Positions 56,967-64,000 of a DNA stretch of 64,000 bases are shown in pieces (positions within the stretch are counted from its first letter, which is position 1; each line of letters begins with the position of its first letter). A program made the position numbers and the translations under genes. Source of the DNA: Phytomonas francai (Eukaryota > Euglenozoa > Kinetoplastea > Trypanosomatida > Trypanosomatidae); contig MJCC01000003.1 in NCBI GenBank assembly GCA_001766655.1, forward strand, positions 1,130,480-1,194,479, read 5' to 3'. The notes beneath the pieces were generated by a model. It did not search any database. It worked only from the letters and a program-made list of their open reading frames with translations, and was not told the DNA's origin.

Positions 56967-58160
56967 ATGCATTTGCGATGTTCCACCTCAACCACATCAA
57001 GCTATGGGGGCACTACACAAAATGATCACTTTACGAAGATGATGCGCAACCCAGAGAACCTAGAATGTTTTGAGTGCGGTGCGAAGCGACCGACTTGGGC
57101 AAGCACGAATTTAGGCATCTTCTTCTGCTTGCGTTGTGCGGGTATTCATCGCGCACTTGGCACACACATTACAAAGGTTAAGTCCATTAATATGGATACC
57201 TGGGATGATTCTTCCATTAATTTTATTCAGCACATCGGAAACGCAAGAGGTAAGACTCTGTACGAATACAAAATGCTGGACATAGATAGGCCGAACGTCC
57301 ATACCTCTTCGAGTGATCTTGAAAAACTATTACGTATAAAATACGAAAAGAAAGCTTACTATCACCCAAACTACAAGGAACTTATCATGGAATACATGAA
57401 TTCTGATATTGAATACCTGTCTATTCATAGGAATGGTGAAAGGAAGGCATCAGAGACAATAAAGGGAAAGAAACCCAAAGCGGATGAAGAAACAAAGCAA
57501 AGTGCACCACATCACCCTCAACCCAACCTTACAGAAAATCTGTTTGAGCAGGCAGGGGGTACGGTGCCTATTCCAAGTTTATTTTGCGAGCCTGTTGAGC
57601 TGCCAAATTTTTCTACACCCGGATCAAACGGCAAGTTAGTGGATCCCAAGCGGCGCGCGGAGGTGCTGGATCTCTTTTCTGATGCTAATAGGGCCCCACC
57701 GTTAGCGGAAAATGTGTGGTCTGGGACTCTGAGAGCGAATTCAGGGCCTTCTCCATATGTGCCCGCCTCAACAGTGTCTATTCGTGCCAGTACAAATAAT
57801 TTCGGCCAGAGCGCTGGTAGTGTTGGGCGGCAATCAAGTTGCATCATCCCTAATGCCTCACTGTCTTATATGGCGTCATTGGATTCTAAAATAGGTCTTT
57901 CTCCCTCAACGAGGGCTCCCCCTGTGGTCCCTCCGACTTTCCCCGCCTCGGACCCCCACTCGGGCGTTCGCAACCACAACGCGCATCCCCATATCAATCC
58001 CTCATCCACGCTGGCGCCGCCTCCGTCAAGCTCATCGGTTGGTACCAAGGAAATCGTGCGGTCCCTCTTCTCTGCACCACCCAACCCGTCCGAGGCGGCG
58101 TATAGCGCATGGAAGCCTCGTAAAGCGGAGCCGTTTTATTCTCCTAATGTATCATACTGA
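56967..58160 (+). CDS. ArfGAP-domain protein (SMAP/AGFG-like)
   Basis: 397 residues from the first ATG; an upstream TTG three codons earlier is not a credible start. The N-terminal ArfGAP domain (about 20-140) has the C4 zinc finger C34-x2-C37-x16-C54-x2-C57 and the catalytic arginine R62 in CAGIHRALG. The domain stimulates GTP hydrolysis by Arf GTPases and acts in vesicle budding at Golgi or endosomes. The rest is a Pro/Ser/Asn-rich disordered tail that contains a short LDLFSD clathrin-box-like motif near 228-235. The single N-terminal finger with a long disordered tail resembles SMAP or AGFG proteins. Confidence 0.92.
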   Translation: MHLRCSTSTTSSYGGTTQNDHFTKMMRNPENLECFECGAKRPTWASTNLGIFFCLRCAGIHRALGTHITKVKSINMDTWDDSSINFIQHIGNARGKTLYEYKMLDIDRPNVHTSSSDLEKLLRIKYEKKAYYHPNYKELIMEYMNSDIEYLSIHRNGERKASETIKGKKPKADEETKQSAPHHPQPNLTENLFEQAGGTVPIPSLFCEPVELPNFSTPGSNGKLVDPKRRAEVLDLFSDANRAPPLAENVWSGTLRANSGPSPYVPASTVSIRASTNNFGQSAGSVGRQSSCIIPNASLSYMASLDSKIGLSPSTRAPPVVPPTFPASDPHSGVRNHNAHPHINPSSTLAPPPSSSSVGTKEIVRSLFSAPPNPSEAAYSAWKPRKAEPFYSPNVSY

Positions 58161-58375
58161 TGAGAGGGGGCGTATTTTTTTCCATAAAAAGTATACATCG
58201 ATTTACTCCCTATAACCAAGGATGCGATGATCCGTTTTCTGTATTTCTTTCTACCAGCTAATATGTGTACTCTCTCCATGTTTATAGGGTTCAGTTTCTT
58301 CCCTTCATAGTAAATAGGAACTATTTATGATATTGTACTAATTTGAAATGCTTTTGTACTGGTTGTTGCTGAATT

Positions 58376-58420
<45 letters not shown>

Positions 58421-58963
58421 GAATATATATGAGAATTTGTAGTGTTTAAAATGCGTAATTTAATCTCTTGTATTCTTTGTGGAAGGAGACTTAGTAGCAT
58501 ATTATACAGAGTTACATTGTTTGTTATCTGAATGTATACATAATATTGTATTTCATTGTTTAGTTATGAAAGGGGGAACTTGTTAAGGTACGTGTTACTA
58601 TTCAATCTTCTACAAATTATTTAAATATTTTTGTATTGTTTAGACTTCTTTTAATAGTTCCATTCTTTTTCTAACACCAATCTATATCTAATCGTATGCT
58701 TTCCTTTTCTTTTTTGGGGTATTGAAATGGGTTGCAGTAAAAGTTGATAGCAAAGCTGAGGTACAAATTAGCCAATAATAATAAAAAGAACCGTCCTTAT
58801 TTGACAGTGAAGTTTGTCAATAGTGCGTTTCTGATCTGAAACGTTAAGCATCTGAAAAAAAAGGACTGGGGCGGGATATAGGAAAAACGATAAAGCGACC
58901 TCTCATTAGTTTGGGTCTATGGGAACGTATATTTTATTCGAATACGTCTCGTAGAGTTTTTAA
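58161..58963 (+). promoter_or_regulatory. Intergenic region, ArfGAP to VPS15
   Basis: 803 bp, AT-rich, with a (TA)n plus (TATG)n repeat at about 58378-58425. The nearest AG before VPS15 is in the tctcgtag at about 58946-58953. No gene is recognised. Confidence 0.4.
58378..58425. repeat. (TA)n/(TATG)n microsatellite
   Basis: About 14 TA units followed by four TATG/TGTA units. Simple repeat in the spacer. Confidence 0.95.
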
Positions 58964-61900
58964 ATGGGAAATCAACTGTCTGCCACTCCGTCTGTTCGCA
59001 TAGCTAATGTCTCCTCCTCATTGTATCTTATCTCACCCCTTGGTGGGGAGAACCGAAATTTTTTCTCAACATTCCACTGCCTCGATCGAAGTGAAACCGA
59101 CTCTTTATCCCTTAAGCTTCTTGTGCGTTGCAATCGATCCAATTTATATCGCATTCATAACAATTGTAATCGCAATGAAAAAACAAGTCATTCGAACTTC
59201 AGCGATGTCTATCACTATTTAGAAGGGAATACCTCTGGCGTTTGCGTAGATTCACAACAACCTGTCGCAGATACCTTTTTCCCCAGCGGAAGCCTCAAAG
59301 TTAGCCTCAGTAACTACACTCAGTTCCTTCTCCGGCGTCCTGTGAGGGGTGGGGGTAAGGATGCCAACAAGGACGGTGATCCCAGAGCACCGGGTGACTA
59401 CACGAACGCGAACTTTAGCAGGACAGGCGGGCTGTACCCGAGTGGAACCTGGTCGCTTTACTCTGGCCACTCGGGGGGCGTGGCGATGAACCCGCTAGGT
59501 TCGCCGCAGCGGCGGGCCATCTCCCCAGTAGTCGCGTCCGATCCCGCTTTTCCGCCCCAGACGACTGTCAGGGTTCGTGATGTTGTGGTTAAGGTTTTCG
59601 TGCGAAATTCGAACGACCATGACCAGGCGCTCGCCCTGAAAGAGGTATCCAGACTCCTCCATAGCATGTCGGAGCACATCGCCGCCGCCGCCCGTGCCGT
59701 GCACACGCACGAAAGCCCTATTAGTATCCTTTTTTATGATACTATCAGGTCCGAAGAGAGTGATATGTTTTGCCTTCTGCAGCGACCGTACGTTGATTTC
59801 TCACTGGCAGAACGACTTGCTACGCGGCCTTTTTATACATTGGAGGACCGCCTTTTTGCGTGCTATCAGGTTCTTCAGGGCCTTGTTCAGCTCCACGAGC
59901 AGTATGGCATGGTGCATGGGGACCTCAAGCCGAGCAACGTGCTCGTGCAGAGCGGCAGTGGGTGGCTTTATTTATCGGATATCGCACCCTTCAAGCCCTC
60001 TCGCGTACCAGCGGACAATCCAGCTGTATTTGACTACTACTATGACACCGACGACACCCGCTGTTGCTGTTTAGCGCCAGAAAAGTTCTACGACAGCAAG
60101 TTAAAGCCGAGCGCCCCACTCAGTTCAGCATTGTCAACGGCCACAATGGCGCAAACAGCTTCTTCCCCGACGGAAATGAAGACTCAAACTCTTCTTGTAG
60201 AGCCTGTAGGCCTCGGTTTCTCGCCGATTCACCAATCGCGGTCATCGTTTTCCTCACTTGGGAGCGATGCAGGTCTGGATAATATGAATGTGTATGGCCA
60301 TACCTCTGCCATGGACGTCTTTTCTGCGGGCTGTGTAATGGTCTACCTTCTGACCGACGAGCCCGCATTCAGCCTCTCTGAGGTACTCCAGCTTCGCGAG
60401 CGGGAGACGGATGAGGCGCGAAGGGCGTTCGTTGCTCAAATTCTCGCCGATCGTGGCGTCGATGGACCGCTTCTGGAGATGCTGCTAAGTGTTCTGTGTG
60501 CGCTCCCGGAAGAACGGCCGAGTGCGCGTCAGATTTTAGAGTCCTTTACACCTTCCGTCTTTCCAAGGAGCTATCGGGTGCTTTACGAGAAGGTGCTCCC
60601 CTCCCTGCTCGCTCGGCCACCGGACCACCAGGCGCAGATACTTTTTAAACAGCTTAGGGATATTTTCTGCGAATGTGCAGCCGAAACGCTCACCAATGGG
60701 TGCCGTTCGGGGGAATCCAAGGAAGTTCCCCATACGGTAGAGCTGCAAAAGAGCGCGATTTATCAATTAGAAGCGCATCGCGCAGTGCATCTTCTTTTAC
60801 CTCTTCTTCTGCACGCCACCCGTCGGGCAAGTACGGATGAGGCAACTTTTCGTGGCGTTGTATGTCTCCGTCAGGTCGCTTTACCGCAATGCAAGCTCTC
60901 CACTCAGCTCGACATGGTGCTACCACATCTTCTATACATTGTCAACAGCCGCGCCGAATTTGGCGTCAACACCCGCATCGTAGCTTTACGAGCAGTTTGC
61001 GAGATTGTTGGGAGGGTGGTCGAGGAGCTTTCTAGAGACGCATCCACTGCCTGCGTACCATATCGAGAAAAAGACAGTCCTAGCCTCCAGGACGACAATC
61101 TTTCCAGCCGCTGCTTCTCTGGACCGGGGGGGGTAGAGAAGCAACTGTTGGGGATGAGCGCACGTATCCAGCAGACCACGCTTCTGGACGACCTCATCCT
61201 TCCGTGTATATGCGAACTACTTGAGAACTCGTCTCGGGAGGAGGTTGGGTTTCTAACGGAGCTTGCCAACCGACTTCCTCAGCTTCTCCTGGAGGCTCGC
61301 TATTGCCTAGAGCAGCGCCAGACGATCTTCGGCATCTACAAAATTGAGAATCGCCAGGGGACCTTTGGCCAGCAGTTGGATGTGCTGTGCAATAATGGCT
61401 GGTATATGTTTCAGGCGCCTTTTCGTCTTTCTTTGGCTCCCGTCTCTGTGGCATTTCTGCATCAAGTCCCTAAGGTTGCCGCCTTCCTGGGAGATGCTCG
61501 AACGCAGGAGGACATGATACCCTTCCTCACCACCGCCATTTCTTCTCCTGTACAGGTAAGGCGCGAGGTCTACCCCATCGCGATCCTTCTCCACTCCGTC
61601 CTTCAGTGCCCACAAATCAAGACGCTCCACTTTTTCGTTGAAGAAGGCCTTCGCCAGAACGATACGGTGTGTCTAAAGCGCACGCTCGATGCCTTGGCAG
61701 TGGTGGTGCGCGCGCGTAAGTTCACCTCGTGGGATTCGATGACGTTAGTGCATTTAGCCCTTCCGCTTGTAGCGAGTCCTTTTCGTCCAGTAAACATCGC
61801 TGCTCGGAAGGTGATCGAGGTGGCTGCCCGCACCTTCCGCGCAAGTGAGGTGCTGGTGTATCTTGAGTCTGCAACTCGGCCGCTTCTAACGCAAGTCGTC

Positions 61901-64000
61901 CCGCTAACCAACCTCAGCAGCTTACCAGATTCGGTTATTCGACAAAATTTTCCATCCGAAGTGCCCGACGCACAAAAAAGGCCTTTAAATTCCTCTTCTA
62001 GGGAAACTATGGGCATGGGCTCTTTTTCTTCTGGGGATGGTCATCCTTATCTGCGCCAACAGTGGAGGACAGGTACTGCTGTAGAAACGCATAGCTTGCG
62101 TCTCCCTCTGCGAGAGTTTTGCTACCCCACAAAAGCCTTTCCACACCGCAGCACCACGGCTTTACTGAGGGATATCAGGGATTCTACGAAACCCAAGAAT
62201 GTCACGTATTGTGATGTATTGCTTGATCTTACCCTAGATCAGGGGGCTGTGGAGCCCCCTACGCGTTTGGGTAAAAATATCTCACAGGAGGATGTCGATG
62301 AGGGAGCAGTCGACAAGGCATCGTCCTGTGGCTTTCGTTATCAACCACCGCCACGTGAGCGCCAACGCATGCAGCTTCGACAATCTATTCTCTTTCGTCA
62401 CTCTCTCGCGATATTTTCGACCTCATCATCCCCGAGGTTGCCCTTAGGTTCCTTGCCTCCTGCATCCTCCTATGTAAAGATGACGCCTTCACGCGAAGGA
62501 GAGACTGACAGTTGTGACGTATCTCCAGAGGGGGGAGCCCCGCAATTAGGCCCGAGCCTGAATGCCTCACCGGCGCTGTCCTTTCCTTCCTCCCCATCCG
62601 CTACCGCGTGGCTGCCTCCGTCGTGGATGGGCCGTGCGCGGAAAGAGCTGCGCCCGTTAGGGGTCGCCCACGATACCAAGTGGAGGCATATTGGCGGTAT
62701 CTACACCATGGAGAGCTTGCCCTGCGGTCGATTACTAACAGCGGGGTCGCGTGGGGAGGTGATGATATGGCAGTTCAAGACCGATTCGATCTCTTTTTCC
62801 TCATCCTTTCTCTCTCCCTTTTCTCAAAGTCGTGTCGACGCGACGTTAAACCAGGTTACGCGCGTTGAGCCTTTGGATCGCTCTGTGCTGGATAACTATC
62901 GGACATCGTGCAGGGTGAGCATGGGAGGCTGCGATAAATCGATGGGCCCTCTGCTGATTGCGCTTGGAGGGACGAGTGGATTTGTGCATTTGCTGGATGC
63001 CAGCCATGGTGTTAGCTTGCAACGGTGGGATGCAGGAGAAAGCAGGCAAAGCAGCACAGCTTCTTTGGAAGGATGTGGGGTAAAAACTCCTGCTCCGGAT
63101 GCGGTAATGGCGATGGCGATGCTCGAAGAGCACATTTTGCTCGCCGCAACCGCGTCTGGAAGCCTTACGGCATTTGACGTTCGCGGTCCCCCCTCTCAAA
63201 GCGTCGTCTGGCGTACGACCCTCGACCCTTTTGATGGGCCCTGCAGTGCGTTGTGCCCTTTGTATAATGCGAATAGGGCCTTTTGCTTCGTGGCGGCCAC
63301 GTACGGTGGGGTTTCGCGGTTATACGACCTGCGCTTTTCCGGACTCTGCGTTTGCCGCGATGATGTGGCAACTGGTCTACTTGAAGCTAGCGGCGTTTCC
63401 GAAGCGACACACTACCGAGCTGGTGAAATGAATGCATCTAATCGATCGCCAAACACCAGAGGCACTTGGAATGGCGACTACCTAGGCACTCGGTGGAATG
63501 TGAAGGCCCGCTTGAGTATCCTCTGCGCGGCTGTGGATCATACTGGTATTGCTTTTGCGATGACCTCAAAGGGAGGTCATCTGACGTCGAGCCGTACTTC
63601 ACCACCATCCTCCAGTCCTGAGATACTCTTCGGTATGAGTAGTGGCGGTGTATGCACTCTGAACCTCACAAGCGGTAAGGTGTATCCACTACTGCAGCCC
63701 TCCAATAACGTCCCTACGAGAACTATGCTAATTCAACCTGCCTATGGCAGCATTTTTACCGCCAGCGAGGACGGCTATTTACGCTACTGGTCAACCCGCC
63801 AGCCAGCCACCTCACACACGCTTTGCTGCCCGCCCTCGAGTATATCTTCGGAGTATGAGGCGGTTCGCGTAAAGCAATTTCACCTGCGTGACTTTGGAGA
63901 GGACTTTCTTCCAGCCTACAAGCATGTTCAGAAAGAGCAGCCCGTGCTGGCTGGTTGGCGCTACTTTATACGCGAGCGCGCTCGCTTTTCTTCGGATATT
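58964..64000 (+). CDS. VPS15: VPS15 (PIK3R4-like) regulatory kinase of class III PI3K, 5' part
   Basis: The frame from 58964 is open for 1679 codons to the last base, so the 3' end lies beyond the window. The protein starts MGNQLS, a classical N-myristoylation sequence shared by VPS15 proteins. The kinase-like domain has a VVVKVF lysine strand near 205, FCLLQRPYV, the HGDLKPSNV catalytic loop (from H318) and a SDIAPFKP sequence where other kinases have DFG, all typical of VPS15. A helical HEAT-repeat-like middle follows, then WD40 repeats from about residue 1236 to the end. VPS15 anchors and activates the PI3-kinase VPS34 for endosomal sorting and autophagy. The N-terminal 180 residues before the lysine strand carry an unusual polar expansion. 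Confidence 0.9.
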   Translation, partial: MGNQLSATPSVRIANVSSSLYLISPLGGENRNFFSTFHCLDRSETDSLSLKLLVRCNRSNLYRIHNNCNRNEKTSHSNFSDVYHYLEGNTSGVCVDSQQPVADTFFPSGSLKVSLSNYTQFLLRRPVRGGGKDANKDGDPRAPGDYTNANFSRTGGLYPSGTWSLYSGHSGGVAMNPLGSPQRRAISPVVASDPAFPPQTTVRVRDVVVKVFVRNSNDHDQALALKEVSRLLHSMSEHIAAAARAVHTHESPISILFYDTIRSEESDMFCLLQRPYVDFSLAERLATRPFYTLEDRLFACYQVLQGLVQLHEQYGMVHGDLKPSNVLVQSGSGWLYLSDIAPFKPSRVPADNPAVFDYYYDTDDTRCCCLAPEKFYDSKLKPSAPLSSALSTATMAQTASSPTEMKTQTLLVEPVGLGFSPIHQSRSSFSSLGSDAGLDNMNVYGHTSAMDVFSAGCVMVYLLTDEPAFSLSEVLQLRERETDEARRAFVAQILADRGVDGPLLEMLLSVLCALPEERPSARQILESFTPSVFPRSYRVLYEKVLPSLLARPPDHQAQILFKQLRDIFCECAAETLTNGCRSGESKEVPHTVELQKSAIYQLEAHRAVHLLLPLLLHATRRASTDEATFRGVVCLRQVALPQCKLSTQLDMVLPHLLYIVNSRAEFGVNTRIVALRAVCEIVGRVVEELSRDASTACVPYREKDSPSLQDDNLSSRCFSGPGGVEKQLLGMSARIQQTTLLDDLILPCICELLENSSREEVGFLTELANRLPQLLLEARYCLEQRQTIFGIYKIENRQGTFGQQLDVLCNNGWYMFQAPFRLSLAPVSVAFLHQVPKVAAFLGDARTQEDMIPFLTTAISSPVQVRREVYPIAILLHSVLQCPQIKTLHFFVEEGLRQNDTVCLKRTLDALAVVVRARKFTSWDSMTLVHLALPLVASPFRPVNIAARKVIEVAARTFRASEVLVYLESATRPLLTQVVPLTNLSSLPDSVIRQNFPSEVPDAQKRPLNSSSRETMGMGSFSSGDGHPYLRQQWRTGTAVETHSLRLPLREFCYPTKAFPHRSTTALLRDIRDSTKPKNVTYCDVLLDLTLDQGAVEPPTRLGKNISQEDVDEGAVDKASSCGFRYQPPPRERQRMQLRQSILFRHSLAIFSTSSSPRLPLGSLPPASSYVKMTPSREGETDSCDVSPEGGAPQLGPSLNASPALSFPSSPSATAWLPPSWMGRARKELRPLGVAHDTKWRHIGGIYTMESLPCGRLLTAGSRGEVMIWQFKTDSISFSSSFLSPFSQSRVDATLNQVTRVEPLDRSVLDNYRTSCRVSMGGCDKSMGPLLIALGGTSGFVHLLDASHGVSLQRWDAGESRQSSTASLEGCGVKTPAPDAVMAMAMLEEHILLAATASGSLTAFDVRGPPSQSVVWRTTLDPFDGPCSALCPLYNANRAFCFVAATYGGVSRLYDLRFSGLCVCRDDVATGLLEASGVSEATHYRAGEMNASNRSPNTRGTWNGDYLGTRWNVKARLSILCAAVDHTGIAFAMTSKGGHLTSSRTSPPSSSPEILFGMSSGGVCTLNLTSGKVYPLLQPSNNVPTRTMLIQPAYGSIFTASEDGYLRYWSTRQPATSHTLCCPPSSISSEYEAVRVKQFHLRDFGEDFLPAYKHVQKEQPVLAGWRYFIRERARFSSDI

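Overview
This window looks like nuclear DNA of a trypanosomatid kinetoplastid. Every convincing gene lies on the + strand, is uninterrupted, and is separated from the next by 0.25-1.5 kb of AT-rich DNA. Most start codons follow a pyrimidine tract and an AG dinucleotide, the layout expected for polycistronic transcription resolved by spliced-leader trans-splicing and polyadenylation. The replication protein A large subunit is the short trypanosomatid form that lacks the N-terminal 70N domain. There is no strand switch, tRNA, rRNA or transposon that I can recognise. The species cannot be named from this sequence alone. From memory and unchecked, RpiB, RPA1 and topoisomerase III lie near one another on Leishmania chromosome 28, so the window may be syntenic with that region.

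Layout. 1-8 kb: the 3' end of an unknown gene, an unknown protein with an 18-unit 7-residue repeat, a Ser/Thr kinase with an odd hydrophobic insert, and a leucine-rich-repeat protein split by an N-associated frameshift. 9.5-20 kb: a TRPC4AP-like (DUF3689) protein, ribose-5-phosphate isomerase B beside an assembly gap, a mitochondrial EF-G2-type GTPase and a CorA-like transporter. 21-31 kb: PDCD5, BCCIP/Bcp1, a DHHC palmitoyltransferase and the ribosome-biogenesis GTPase BMS1. 32-43 kb: a CFAP96-like flagellar protein, a C-terminal-motor kinesin, the methionine-salvage enzyme MtnB, a SNF2/RING protein with two RanBP2-type zinc fingers, and RPA1. 43-64 kb: a small and a very large predicted mitochondrial protein, PCH2/TRIP13, topoisomerase III beta, an ArfGAP protein and VPS15, which is open to the end of the window.

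As a set these are mostly housekeeping genes: ribosome assembly (BMS1, BCCIP), mitochondrial translation (EF-G2), DNA transactions (SNF2/RING, RPA1, PCH2, TOP3B), membrane traffic (DHHC, ArfGAP, VPS15), cytoskeleton and flagellum (kinesin, CFAP96), carbon and methionine metabolism (RpiB, MtnB) and Mg2+ transport. Adjacency says little about shared function in kinetoplastids, because unrelated genes share a transcription unit.

Points that stand out: an exactly in-frame 78-nt GT...AG hydrophobic insert in the kinase; a strong G-quadruplex array in the coding sequence of the TOP3B RG-rich tail; heptad-length tandem repeats with a 63-bp higher-order period; abrupt blocks of extreme GC content inside genes; a CorA-like protein without the canonical GMN; and a clear TRPC4AP homologue in a unicellular flagellate. 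I found no convincing multi-gene undescribed system. The assembly has three uncertain places: nn at 1375-1376, n at 7393 and a 95-base N run at 14170-14264.
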